DNA of 64,000 nt from Nesterenkonia sp. LB17 (GCF_022565915.1 NZ_JAJOYX010000001.1:558001-622000), one strand, 5' to 3'; counted from the first letter of the stretch, positions 27,754-35,970 are shown. Translations and numbers: made by a program. Notes: generated from the letters alone by a model not told the origin.

Positions 27754-28109
27754 TGGCCACTTGGAATGAGCGTGCCTTCGATCTGGTCGTGGAGATCACA
27801 AAACAAGTGCTGACGCTTTCAACGGGTGTTATCGCTATCTCAGTGGCCTTTCTGACCGATGTGGCAAGGAACTCTGGTGACCTAGTCAGATGGCTTCTCG
27901 GAGTCTCTTGGATAGTTTTCTTGGTTGCTGTGATTTTCGGGATGCTGACCCTGATGGCAGCAGCTGGCATCCAACGTGAGGCCGCCGTGGAAGGGGCAGC
28001 TGCTCCGACCATAGATTCTAGGAATCTCAAGAGGCTAGGTGGTGTCCAGCTCATTTCATTCGGTGTAGCTTTGCTGTTGCTGATGCTCGCGGGATTCTTG
28101 GCGTTCTAA
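27729..28109 (+). CDS. Small membrane protein, partner of the preceding gene
   Basis: A 126-residue protein with three predicted hydrophobic segments ('VLTLSTGVIAISVAFLT', 'LLGVSWIVFLVAVIFGMLTL' and 'LISFGVALLLLMLAGFLAF'). The second and third are separated by a loop of about 35 residues. Start ATG at 27729; a TTG at 27717 is also in frame. It overlaps the upstream gene. The pair is unassigned; a membrane effector with a soluble sensor partner is one possibility but is speculation. Confidence 0.55.
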   Translation: MSDVAVLLMATWNERAFDLVVEITKQVLTLSTGVIAISVAFLTDVARNSGDLVRWLLGVSWIVFLVAVIFGMLTLMAAAGIQREAAVEGAAAPTIDSRNLKRLGGVQLISFGVALLLLMLAGFLAF

Positions 28110-28531
28110 AATGTCGTAATCGCTGAAGCGATTCATGGCCAACCCGCGGACGTTTCTTGGGTGGGATATTAGTGCGTGTAGATGTAGACCCTCGAACGCC
28201 TCCAGCGGATAGTCGCGGCGGACGCTTCTCGATTAGACGCTGCGTGTTGACCGACCTGGGCTCGCACTTTGATCGGCAGGTCACCTAGTCTCACGGAAGA
28301 TTAGTCGCCAGCGTGGCTCCGCCCGCGTGCGCATACCGGTGATCTGGGAATGATTGCGATCAATGCCCGGTTCGCGTCAGCTATCACCCATGAGGTCCGA
28401 AGCGGGCATCAGCGTGATAACGGTCAAGGCCGGCCGACCACGTGCCTCTCACGAGAGAAGAGTCGTCAGCCGGCCCCCGTTGCGCCTAGGTCGGACTTAA
28501 GCTCTTGCCAAAGCTCCCAAGGTGATTTGCC
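28110..28531. other. AT-rich intergenic region between the membrane pair and OGG-fold gene
   Basis: About 420 bp without a supportable gene. AATCGCT-GA-AGCGATT (28118-28133) directly follows the membrane gene and could act as a weak terminator. GCCGGCCGAC near 28435 has a partial complement near 28470, giving a possible long-loop hairpin. The rest shows no coding pattern. Confidence 0.4.
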
Positions 28532-29230
28532 TTATGCCCGGCGGGTGACTGCCAGTTCGATCTCATCGGCGCGGACCGTGCGGTCCACCGAGGAGTCCTG
28601 CGAGGCTTCGTCCGCCCATTCGGTCATCAGGGTGCAGTACTGCTGGTAGACCTCGGGGACCCAGACGTCGGTGGTCGCGTCGGGCCAGGCGTCGCGAGCG
28701 AGGTTCGCGGCGACGTCGCGGTCCAGGCTGACCAGCTTCGGCTCAGCGGCCGCGCCCTGGGCGAAGTAGAGGAACTTCGTGGAGAAGGCAGGCCCGAACC
28801 ACGGGATCCGGCCGGCGCCGTCGTCGGTGGTCAGGATGCTGAAGGCGTCCTTGGCGGAGTCGCCGTTGCGCACCGAGTTCCACGCGTTGACGAGCAGCTC
28901 GGAGGCCTCGTCGCGGTGGGAGGCGAAGTTGTCCAGACGGTGGTGCAGCCGCGGAACCTTGGGTCCGAGACCCCATGACAGCGAGTAATAGAACAGCTGG
29001 AAGGCGTTGTCAGCGGTGCGCTCGCGGTCGCCGATCTCGAACACGTCGCGGCGGGTCAGCGAGACCTTGTCGAGGCTGCCGAGCATGCCGGTCAGCGTGG
29101 GGAGTCCGCGCTTGGAGAGTTCGGCGCGCCAGCGGGCGGCGTCGACATCAACACCGTGCTTCATCACCGCGTTGGAGCCGGGCAGTGCGTGCAGGATGTC
29201 CTGGGGCAGTCGTGCGTCTTCATTGATCAT
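28532..29230 (-). CDS. 8-oxoguanine DNA glycosylase OGG-fold-like protein
   Basis: A 232-residue protein. The segment 'GRIPWFGPAFSTKFLYFAQG' (about 140-160) resembles the helix-hairpin-helix region of OGG-fold glycosylase relatives, and 'LVSLDRDVAANL' follows where such proteins have a conserved aspartate. It lacks other standard glycosylase landmarks, so a DNA-repair activity is possible but unproven. ATG at 29230 (MINEDARL). It stands alone, next to the AT-rich two-gene insert. Confidence 0.55.
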   Translation of the reverse strand: MINEDARLPQDILHALPGSNAVMKHGVDVDAARWRAELSKRGLPTLTGMLGSLDKVSLTRRDVFEIGDRERTADNAFQLFYYSLSWGLGPKVPRLHHRLDNFASHRDEASELLVNAWNSVRNGDSAKDAFSILTTDDGAGRIPWFGPAFSTKFLYFAQGAAAEPKLVSLDRDVAANLARDAWPDATTDVWVPEVYQQYCTLMTEWADEASQDSSVDRTVRADEIELAVTRRA

Positions 29231-29315
29231 GATCCAACCCTAATGCGCCCAGCGGGCCGCGGCCCCCACCTGCCGGACGGTGAGGTGATTCAGCCTGATC
29301 TTCGCGGAGTTGCGT

Positions 29316-29648
29316 TCAGCGTTGCTTGACCACCGTGAGCAGGATGACGGCGTCTTCGACGGCGTCCAGCGAATGCAGTCCGTCCGGAATGGTCAGGAGA
29401 TCTCCGGGTGATCCGTTCCAGGACGCCTCACCGGATTTCAGCAAGACTCGGCCCTCCAGCACCTGCAAGGTGGCTTCCCCGGGGTTCTCGTGCTCGGAGA
29501 GCTCCTCACCTGCCCGTAGGGCGATGAGAGTCTGCCGCAGTTGATGCTCATGACCCCCGAACACCGTCTTCGCGCTCCTGCCGCTGGACGCCTTACGAGC
29601 CTGCTCAAGTTCATGCCGTGCCAGTGCGATCAGTGAGGTCTTCTGCAT
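29316..29648 (-). CDS. Cupin-domain protein
   Basis: A 110-residue single-domain cupin. The beta-barrel is visible as 'QTLIALRAGEELSEHENPGE' followed by 'ATLQVLEGRVLLKSGE' and 'WNGSPGDLLTIPDGLHSL'. The first cupin motif keeps one His and a Glu; the last retains 'PDGLHSL'. Such small cupins sense or bind small molecules or metals. It is divergent from the XRE-like gene across 86 bp and may be controlled by it. Confidence 0.8.
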   Translation of the reverse strand: MQKTSLIALARHELEQARKASSGRSAKTVFGGHEHQLRQTLIALRAGEELSEHENPGEATLQVLEGRVLLKSGEASWNGSPGDLLTIPDGLHSLDAVEDAVILLTVVKQR

Positions 29649-29734
29649 GGTGCTTGTTCCGATCTCTTGAGGGTGACGGCGATGCCATTCTCATGGCCAT
29701 TCCCGAAAGGTGTGGTATTTGACACACTGGGAAG

Positions 29735-30052
29735 ATGAAACGATATCTCGCTCCGCTGACCCCAGACCTGGCCCGGGCAGCTCGCGCGCTCACACAGGTG
29801 TCCGTCGAAGAGATCAGTGAGGAGGCCTCGCTCGAGCCCGCGAGGGTCCGCGACTTCGAACACCGCGGATCCGGTTTGGACCCAGAAGCCAAAAAGAAGC
29901 TGCGGGCGGCGTTGGAGCGATTCGGCGCCGTCTTCTTCGATGAGGACGACGAGGGCGGCTACGGGGTGCGGCGCAAGTACAACGCCTCCAAGGCTCGTCA
30001 GTTGGGCCGCTGGGAGAGCGAGGGCGGACCTGCCTACGAGGACGACATCTGA
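29735..30052 (+). CDS. XRE-like transcriptional regulator
   Basis: A 105-residue protein with a helix-turn-helix-like region around residues 13-45 ('ARAARALTQVSVEEISEEAS') and the 'LRAALERFGAVFFDEDDEGGYGVR' pattern common in small XRE-family regulators. A Lys/Arg-rich tail follows. The gene is divergent from the cupin. The region between them contains GTGTGGTATTTGACACAC, a loose inverted repeat that could be an operator. Confidence 0.65.
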   Translation: MKRYLAPLTPDLARAARALTQVSVEEISEEASLEPARVRDFEHRGSGLDPEAKKKLRAALERFGAVFFDEDDEGGYGVRRKYNASKARQLGRWESEGGPAYEDDI

Positions 30053-30071
30053 ACAGCTGCTCGAGCTGTTC
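30051..30071. terminator. Hairpin between convergent XRE and MFS genes
   Basis: GAACAGCT and AGCTGTTC form a perfect 8-bp stem with a 5-base loop starting inside the XRE stop codon. There is no U-run, but its place between convergent genes fits a terminator. Confidence 0.55.
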
Positions 30072-30181
30072 CTGCCGCGCTTCCCTAGGGATGCGAATCG
30101 CTTTGGGACCCACCCCGTGCAGCGTTGCCAGATGATCGAGGCCTGCTTCCTCGCCGTCGTCCAGGCTCCGCAGGCCGCAGC

Positions 30182-31582
30182 TCAGCGCCGTCGTGCCAAG
30201 GAGATGAGGGCTGCTGGAATCGCGAGGCAGGCGTAGATGAACGCGCCGACTCCCAGGGCAGAGTGGATCCCGATTCCCAGATCGTCACCGTCCAGCGCGC
30301 TGAAGTGCAGGGACAGCACCCCGAGGGTGGCGATGCCCATCCCGGCACCCAGGGCGAAGGCGCTTTCCTGGATCGCGCCGGCATCGGCTGTGCGGGTGGT
30401 CGGAGCGGAGCTCATCAAGGCGTTGGACGCGATGGCCATCACCGTGCCGGCGCCGAGTCCGAGCAGCATCAGGCTCGCAGGGTGGGCTGTCTGCGGCAAC
30501 GAGATCAACAGCAGGGCACCCGACGCCGTGCAGAGGAACCCTGAGATCAAGAGGTACGGCTCGGAGATCCACCGTTTCAGTCCAGGGCTCAGCACGCCGC
30601 CGAGGACGCTGGCCGCGGCCAGGGGCAGGAGCACCAGGCCGGCCTCGATGCCGGACCGCTCGTCAACGAGCTGGAGCTGCTGGGTGAGCAGGTAGAGGGT
30701 GCCGTTGAAGAGTCCCGTGGTGGCCGCGATGCTCAGCGCCGAGACCGCGAGCACCGGGTTCTTGAACAGCGCGACGTCCAGGTACGGCCGGCGCAGTCGG
30801 AGTTGCCGGACGCAGAAGGCAGTCAGGGCGACCGCGCCTCCTAGAAGGAGTGCCGGCGCGATCACGACGGAGTCGTCCCGCGGCATCGATTTCAGCGCCA
30901 GGATCAGAGCCGCAATTCCGATCGTCGAGGACCCGATGCTGAACGGATCCAGGCCCGGGGGATGTGCGTTCCTCGACTCGGGCAGCACCAAGGCCGCAGC
31001 GAGCAGACACAGGCCCAGGACCGGTGCGTTGACCCAGAAGATCCACGCCCAGGGCAGGTGCTCCACCAGGACGCCGCCCAGCAGCGGTCCGAGACCGACG
31101 CCGGCACTGAAGCTGGAGACCCAGAGGCCATAGGCGAAGGCTCGAGATCTCTCGGTGGGGAATGAGACGCGGATGATCGCCACGGTGGCCGCGATGAGCA
31201 GGGCGGACCCGACCCCCTGCCCGATCCGTCCGATGATCAGCATCGTGGGATCGGCAGCGGTCCCTGCGAGAAGGGCGCTTGCCATGGCGACGGTCAGCCC
31301 GGCAAGGTAGGCGCGCCTTCGTCCATAGCGATCGGCAAGGACTGCGCTGGGAATGATCGCGATGCCCGTGGTGAGGGCGTAGGCATCGGCGACCCATAGC
31401 GCCTGGACCGGGCCCAGCGACAGCTGTTCGGTGAGTTCGGGCAGCGCCACAGCCACTTTGGTCATATCGGTCCCGCCGATGACCAGCACCACCGTGAACA
31501 CCGCCAGGATCCCGGTCAGGCGGGCCAGAGAGATCGGGGGTTCGTGCTGCCGGGAGACGGTGGAGATTGTGGAGTGGGGCAT
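30182..31582 (-). CDS. MFS transporter, DHA2-like drug exporter
   Basis: A 466-residue major facilitator with 14 predicted hydrophobic segments, the DHA2 (QacA-like) layout. The first membrane segment carries 'GGTDMTKVAVALPELTEQL', the loop 2-3 motif reads 'LADRYGRRRAYLAGL', and 'GPLLGGVLVEHLPWAWIFWVN' marks the family motif in segment 5-6. Substrate not predictable. It is divergent from a LysR regulator with 72 bp between starts, which points to control by that regulator. Confidence 0.9.
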   Translation of the reverse strand: MPHSTISTVSRQHEPPISLARLTGILAVFTVVLVIGGTDMTKVAVALPELTEQLSLGPVQALWVADAYALTTGIAIIPSAVLADRYGRRRAYLAGLTVAMASALLAGTAADPTMLIIGRIGQGVGSALLIAATVAIIRVSFPTERSRAFAYGLWVSSFSAGVGLGPLLGGVLVEHLPWAWIFWVNAPVLGLCLLAAALVLPESRNAHPPGLDPFSIGSSTIGIAALILALKSMPRDDSVVIAPALLLGGAVALTAFCVRQLRLRRPYLDVALFKNPVLAVSALSIAATTGLFNGTLYLLTQQLQLVDERSGIEAGLVLLPLAAASVLGGVLSPGLKRWISEPYLLISGFLCTASGALLLISLPQTAHPASLMLLGLGAGTVMAIASNALMSSAPTTRTADAGAIQESAFALGAGMGIATLGVLSLHFSALDGDDLGIGIHSALGVGAFIYACLAIPAALISLARRR

Positions 31583-31629
31583 GGGCCCAGTTCAACGGAC
31601 TCAGAAGCCTGCGTCCAGGTTCACATAGT

Positions 31630-31642
31630 CACGATGATCGTG
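31630..31642. promoter_or_regulatory. Candidate LysR operator
   Basis: CACGAT-G-ATCGTG is a perfect 6-bp inverted repeat in the 72-bp gap between the MFS gene and the LysR gene, 12 bases before the LysR start. The position is suited to autoregulation; the T-N11-A form of many LysR sites is not obvious. Confidence 0.4.
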
Positions 31643-31654
31643 CAGTATTGATTC

Positions 31655-32551
31655 ATGATCGACTCCCGCCTGCAGCTCCTGGTCGCCGTGAGTGAATACG
31701 GGACGGTGACGGCCGCTGCGGAAGCGCTGTTTCGCAGCCCCTCTGGGGTGTCACGGCAGATCAAACAGCTCGAGGCGGAGATCGACCTCGACCTTCTCGA
31801 GCACGAGGGGCGTCGGGTGAAACTGACTGCGGCAGGCCATCGGCTGGTCGAGCACACCCGGGCGTTGAACGCCGCGTGGGAATCAGCGCTCAGCGACACA
31901 GCCTCGGCCGCCACCGAGCTCTGCGGACCCGTGTCGATCGGCGGCTTCGCCACGGTCTTGACCTCAGTGGTGACCCCGGCCGTGGTGCGACTCCGGGAGG
32001 ATCACCAGCTGCTGCGGCCCATGGCCAAGGAGATCTATTCGCAGGGGATCACACGAGCTCTCGAGACCGGCGCAATCGATGTGGGCCTCTTCGTGGCCGA
32101 TGAATCCACGAGTCGCCTCCCCGCCTACCTTGAGGTCGCGGAGTTCATGGACGATCCCATCGACCTGCTGGTGCACCAGTCTCATGCATTCGCCTCGCGG
32201 GAGGAGGTGCGGTTGGAAGAGGCGCGCAACGAGGAGTGGATCACCGGTCTGCCGCACCAGGACTCCTACAAGGAGCTCTACGCGGCGACCCGATCAGCGG
32301 GTTATGCGCCGCGATCCAGCCACTACGCACAGGACCTCACCGCGACGGCGGCTCTCGTGGCCGCGGGTCTGGGCATCTCGGCGGTGCCGCGGATCGCGCA
32401 GGAGATCTCACATCCGCACGTTCGACGCGTCCCGCTCGCCGGTGAGCATCGACCGCACCGCCGCATCATGCTGACCTTCCGGGCAGGCTCGCGCGGCAAC
32501 CCGCGGATCGACGCCGTGATCGACGCCCTGGAGCGGGCCCGTCCGACCTAG
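31655..32551 (+). CDS. LysR-family transcriptional regulator
   Basis: A 298-residue LysR protein: winged HTH in residues 1-60 ('YGTVTAAAEALFRSPSGVSR'), linker helix, then a periplasmic-binding-protein-like effector domain from about 90 to the end. The HTH is intact. Divergence from the MFS exporter suggests it senses a toxic compound and controls export. The ligand is unknown. Confidence 0.9.
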   Translation: MIDSRLQLLVAVSEYGTVTAAAEALFRSPSGVSRQIKQLEAEIDLDLLEHEGRRVKLTAAGHRLVEHTRALNAAWESALSDTASAATELCGPVSIGGFATVLTSVVTPAVVRLREDHQLLRPMAKEIYSQGITRALETGAIDVGLFVADESTSRLPAYLEVAEFMDDPIDLLVHQSHAFASREEVRLEEARNEEWITGLPHQDSYKELYAATRSAGYAPRSSHYAQDLTATAALVAAGLGISAVPRIAQEISHPHVRRVPLAGEHRPHRRIMLTFRAGSRGNPRIDAVIDALERARPT

Positions 32552-32661
32552 GTGCTCCCGAGTGAACCGGGCGCGTGACGCGTGAGGCGTACAGCGCGCG
32601 GACAGGTCAGCGCTCGCGACTATGCTGTAGTCATCCCGCGCCCGCAGTGATGAGGAGCCTT

Positions 32662-33540
32662 GTGGAGCAGTCCTTGCAGCACCTCGAGTCCACCATCACT
32701 AGCCTTGCCGCAGACCAGCCCTTCGCGCTGTCCTGGGAGATCCGCGCGATCGGCACCGGCGAGGTCGTCGGCCAGGACTCGACCCGCGCCGCCGCCTCCT
32801 TCAGCACTCGCAAGGTCAGCGTGCTGCTGGCCTGCCTCGCACTGGTGGAGACCGGCGAGCTGAGCCTGGAAGACCGCTCGGTGATCACCGAGGAGATGAA
32901 GGACGGCGTCCAGGCCGGGATCATGCGCAACCTCTCCGCTGGGATCTCGCTGAGCCTGCGCGACTGCCTGCTGCAGATGATGAGCACCTCGGACAACATC
33001 TGCACCCAGCTGGTCTTCGCCGCCATCGGCTCCGTCCGGCCTGACCCGCTGCAATGGGTCAACGACTACTGCGCCTGGATGGGCCTCCACGCCACCCTGC
33101 ACCGCGAGATCTTCCCCCGCACCGGAGACCTGACCTGGAGTCATTCACTGGACACCCTCACTACGACGACGGCGCGGGATCAGTCCCGCTTGCTGGAGCA
33201 GCTGGGCCGCGGGTGCGTGGATGACCTCGCCGCCGCTGAGCTGATGCTGTCGCAGCAGCTGTGCGAGTTCGCGCGTGATGCGATGCTCGGGCTTTTCACC
33301 CCGGCGCTGGGGGTCGCCTGTACTCAGATCCGGTTCGCAGAGAAGAACGGGCGCGGGCTGCGCAGCCTCTCCCAGGTGGGACTGGCGCTCTCGGCGTCGG
33401 GTGCACCTCTGGCAGCAGTCGCGGCCTACGCCGAGAACATCCCGACCGTGTTGCCCTCCGGGGTCCCCGGGCGGGTGGCGGCGTTTGATCTGTTCGCCGA
33501 GCTGGGACTGGCAGTTCAGGAGTGGGCCCTTGGTCGCTGA
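32662..33540 (+). CDS. Serine beta-lactamase-fold hydrolase (class A-like)
   Basis: A 292-residue protein of the beta-lactamase/transpeptidase superfamily. SxxK is S48-T-R-K51, the SDN-type motif is S110-D111-N112, and a KNG triad (RFAEKNGRG) stands where KTG is usual. No signal peptide is seen, so a cytoplasmic role rather than antibiotic destruction is likely. Start: GTG at 32662, four bases after GAGGAG; an ATG at 32650 lies upstream in frame without a ribosome-binding site. Followed by a degenerate relative eight bases downstream. Confidence 0.75.
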   Translation: MEQSLQHLESTITSLAADQPFALSWEIRAIGTGEVVGQDSTRAAASFSTRKVSVLLACLALVETGELSLEDRSVITEEMKDGVQAGIMRNLSAGISLSLRDCLLQMMSTSDNICTQLVFAAIGSVRPDPLQWVNDYCAWMGLHATLHREIFPRTGDLTWSHSLDTLTTTTARDQSRLLEQLGRGCVDDLAAAELMLSQQLCEFARDAMLGLFTPALGVACTQIRFAEKNGRGLRSLSQVGLALSASGAPLAAVAAYAENIPTVLPSGVPGRVAAFDLFAELGLAVQEWALGR

Positions 33541-33547
33541 GGTGAAG

Positions 33548-34417
33548 ATGCTGAGCGTTGAGGAATGTGCGGCGACCTATCCGGAGGCGCGTTTCGCCGT
33601 GGGCGCCGCTGGGTCTGCTGAATCTACTGGGGTGGTTGCCGAATCCCGGGCGGATGAACCGCACGACCTGGCAGGCACGGGCAAGCTGCTGCTCGGCCTG
33701 ACCCTGGCCCACCTCGCCGAGGGGGACGGGGGCTTCCTCGGGCGTCCGCTCACAGTGACCTCTGATCACCGCGTCGGAGCCCGCTCGGGCACGCTGCGAC
33801 TGATGGCCGGGGAGTTGACGCTCAGTGTTGACGACGCGGTGAAACTGGTCTTCTCCACCGGCGACGGCGCCTGTGTGCTCGCGCTGCTGGACTTCGCCGC
33901 GTCCGAGGGAGTCGACCTGCTCACCGAAGCCCAGGGCCTGGTCGCGAAGCTGGGCCTCGATGCTGTTCGGCTGACCGGCCTGGAGCGCGATCAATCATGG
34001 GGCGAGGGGCTCGTCGGTGAGACGACTCCTTCCGCAAACCTGCAGCTGCTGCGTGCGCTTGGGACCCCGGGCGAAACCGGGAACGGTCCAGCCGCAGCCG
34101 GGGGAGTCTCCTCCGAAACCCGTCACCGGCTCCACGGCTGGATGGGCAAGGTCTTCGAACCCGCCGGCCTGGCCGCGGCGCTCCCAGGCTTCGGGCCGAA
34201 ACGAGTGCCGCACCAGACCCTCTCGGGCTGGGAGCTCACCGCCGCCGGCGCGCAGCGCGGATACAGCTCAGTGCTCTCCCTGCCCAACCACGCAGGGGAG
34301 TGGGTGCATCTGGCAGCCCACCTGCCGCCGTCGTCGGCTGGTGTTCGATCCCCACGGGACGTCTCGGCCGTGCTGGGCACTTTGGGCCTGGCTGCCTACC
34401 ACTCCGCGCTGAGCTGA
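33548..34417 (+). CDS. Degenerate beta-lactamase-fold paralogue
   Basis: A 289-residue protein that aligns by eye with the preceding beta-lactamase-like protein but has lost catalytic residues. The SxxK region reads LAGTGK, with glycine (G43) in place of serine. The SDN region reads STGDGA, with glycines for both serine and asparagine. Both regions otherwise keep their context. It probably works as a binding or regulatory subunit, or as an enzyme with another chemistry. Start ATG at 33548 is set by GAGG five bases upstream. It is coupled to its active-looking neighbour. Confidence 0.7.
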   Translation: MLSVEECAATYPEARFAVGAAGSAESTGVVAESRADEPHDLAGTGKLLLGLTLAHLAEGDGGFLGRPLTVTSDHRVGARSGTLRLMAGELTLSVDDAVKLVFSTGDGACVLALLDFAASEGVDLLTEAQGLVAKLGLDAVRLTGLERDQSWGEGLVGETTPSANLQLLRALGTPGETGNGPAAAGGVSSETRHRLHGWMGKVFEPAGLAAALPGFGPKRVPHQTLSGWELTAAGAQRGYSSVLSLPNHAGEWVHLAAHLPPSSAGVRSPRDVSAVLGTLGLAAYHSALS

Positions 34418-34427
34418 CCGCCGCGCG

Positions 34428-34461
34428 CCTAGGCTTGGCACTCCGGCGTGCAAAGCCTAGG
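34428..34461 (+). terminator. Long hairpin after the beta-lactamase-like pair
   Basis: CCTAGGCTT plus GCAC pairs with GTGC plus AAGCCTAGG, giving a 13-bp interrupted stem around a short loop. It starts 10 bases after the stop at 34417. No U-run follows, so efficiency is uncertain. Confidence 0.65.
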
Positions 34462-34475
34462 TGGAGGTAAGAACC

Positions 34476-34580
34476 ATGAAGTCACCAGGCGGCGACCATA
34501 CGTTGAAGTCAGGTGCCGAGTTTGTCCGGGTACTGACAACGATGTTCTTGAGGAGTCAACATGCTGACGACACTGCATAA
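34476..34580 (+). CDS. Possible 34-residue small ORF
   Basis: ATG at 34476 follows GGAGG by eight bases and encodes MKSPGGDHTL and onward for 34 codons, ending inside the next gene (start 34561). The good ribosome-binding site is the only support. It may be a leader peptide or simply a chance frame in the 5' region of the following gene. Confidence 0.25.
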   Translation: MKSPGGDHTLKSGAEFVRVLTTMFLRSQHADDTA

Positions 34581-34788
34581 TCTGGGTCTACGTTCCGAGC
34601 ACGCCTACAACGCCGCACTGGTCTCAGTGGGGCTGTCCTTCGGCAGCTGGGCGCTCTCCCGCTACAAGAATGACGATTCCAAGCCGCAGGCAGACCGATG
34701 GGGCATCTTCGTCGGCCAGTGGGCGCCGACCTTCTTCGGACTGGGCCTGGCACTCTCGCAGTACGAGAACAACGGCAAGAAGCGCTGA
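34561..34788 (+). CDS. Small putative membrane protein
   Basis: A 75-residue protein with two weakly hydrophobic stretches ('NAALVSVGLSFGSWALS' and 'WAPTFFGLGLALSQY') separated by a polar loop. The start is well supported by GAGGAG five bases upstream. It ends with a Lys/Arg tail and is followed by a strong hairpin. This type is frequent in actinobacteria and has no known function. Confidence 0.7.
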   Translation: MLTTLHNLGLRSEHAYNAALVSVGLSFGSWALSRYKNDDSKPQADRWGIFVGQWAPTFFGLGLALSQYENNGKKR

Positions 34789-34800
34789 ATCTCAGACTTC

Positions 34801-34841
34801 CACGGAGGGGCACTGTCGATGATCGGCAGTGCCCCTCCGTG
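34801..34841 (+). terminator. Terminator-like hairpin after the small membrane gene
   Basis: CACGGAGGGGCACTG and CAGTGCCCCTCCGTG form a perfect 15-bp stem with an 11-base loop, 13 bases after the stop. It is followed by GTGTGTGGGG rather than a U-run, so pausing could depend on the stem. Confidence 0.7.
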
Positions 34842-35030
34842 TGTGTGGGGCTTTCAGAGGCTGCTCATCGCGGCTTACCCGCTGGCCCAGCTCCCCTGCC
34901 GCCGCCGCGTCTCCCAGCCGAGCCCGCGCCGTCGTCGTCCGCTCTATCTGTCCGGACCCAGACGGCTGTGATGTCATTAGCCCAAGAGCAATGACGAAGA
35001 ACCCATGACGAACAACCTCAGGAGTGACCC

Positions 35031-35942
35031 ATGCGGGCGATCTGGTCTGGCGATGTGTCTTTCGGGTTGGTGACGGTGCCGATCAAGCTGTATTCGGCCA
35101 CGCAGAGCCACGATCTGACCATGCATCAGGTCCACGACGAGGACGGCGGGCGGATCCGCTACCAGCGCCACTGCGAGGTCTGCGGCGAGAAGGTCGACTA
35201 CAAGGACATCGACAAGGCCTACGATTCAGGCGAGTCCACCGTCGTGCTCACCAAGGAGGAGCTCGGGGAGCTTCCCGCGGACGACTCCAAGGAGATCGCG
35301 GTGGAGCAGTTCGTACCCGAGGACCAGATCGACTCCATGGTGCTGGACAAGTCCTACTACCTGGAGCCTGCGGGGAAGTCTGCGAAGGCCTATGTGCTGC
35401 TGCGTCGAACCCTGGAGGAGTCCTCCCGGGTCGCGATCGTGACGTTCACGCTGCGCACGAAGACCCGGCTCGGGGTGCTGCGGGTCCGTGAGGACGTGAT
35501 CGTGCTGCAGGGGCTGCGCTGGGCCGATGAGCTGCGCGAACCGGAGTTCGACATCCCCAAGTCGCGGCTCACGAAGAAGGAACAGGAGATGGCCACCTCG
35601 CTGGTGGAGTCCTACGCCGAGGACTTCGACCCGGAGCGGTTCAAGGACGAGTACCAGGACCAGCTGCACACGCTCGTGGAGGAGAAGCTCGCCCACGGCG
35701 AGGACATCGACACCGACGCGACCTTCGGCAACGTCGAGGATGAGGACGACGGCGATGGCAATGTCATCGACCTCATGGAGGCGCTGAAGCAGTCGGTGGA
35801 CTCCCGGCGGAAGAGCTCGGGGAAGGGTGCTGGGGAGTCTGAGGGTTCCAAAGGTGAGGGATCTCAGGGTTCCGCGAAGGGTGGTTCTTCGAAGAACTCC
35901 TCGAAGGACAGCGGCTCCAGCCAGAAGAAGCAGGCCAGTTGA
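35031..35942 (+). CDS. ku: Non-homologous end joining protein Ku
   Basis: Bacterial Ku forms a homodimeric ring on DNA ends and recruits LigD. This 303-residue copy starts with the canonical 'MRAIWSGDVSFGLVTVPIKL' and contains 'RHCEVCGEKV' with its zinc-like cysteine pair, plus 'RLGVLRVREDVIVLQGLRWADELR' from the core. The last 45 or so residues are a Ser/Gly/Lys-rich tail, which in other actinobacterial Ku proteins aids DNA binding and sliding. AGGAG precedes the ATG by six bases. The partner LigD lies at 24647-27130. Confidence 0.97.
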   Translation: MRAIWSGDVSFGLVTVPIKLYSATQSHDLTMHQVHDEDGGRIRYQRHCEVCGEKVDYKDIDKAYDSGESTVVLTKEELGELPADDSKEIAVEQFVPEDQIDSMVLDKSYYLEPAGKSAKAYVLLRRTLEESSRVAIVTFTLRTKTRLGVLRVREDVIVLQGLRWADELREPEFDIPKSRLTKKEQEMATSLVESYAEDFDPERFKDEYQDQLHTLVEEKLAHGEDIDTDATFGNVEDEDDGDGNVIDLMEALKQSVDSRRKSSGKGAGESEGSKGEGSQGSAKGGSSKNSSKDSGSSQKKQAS

Positions 35943-35970
35943 TCAGGCTCCGGCTCGTCAGTGCCGTGAA

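Noticed and set aside
28350-28649. 99-codon plus-strand frame before the OGG-fold gene
   Set aside because: Ser/Arg-rich, lacks a ribosome-binding site and overlaps the OGG-fold gene end.
32662-33540. Antibiotic-resistance beta-lactamase
   Set aside because: The SxxK and SDN motifs are present, but there is no export signal, KTG is KNG, and it is paired with a pseudoenzyme; a resistance function is not supported.
34927-34990. Third copy of the 42-nt hairpin repeat, suggested by CGCCGTCGTCGT
   Set aside because: The flank resembles the repeats, but the GTTGAGTT stem and ATACGTA loop are absent; the shared trinucleotide run is common in this GC-rich genome.
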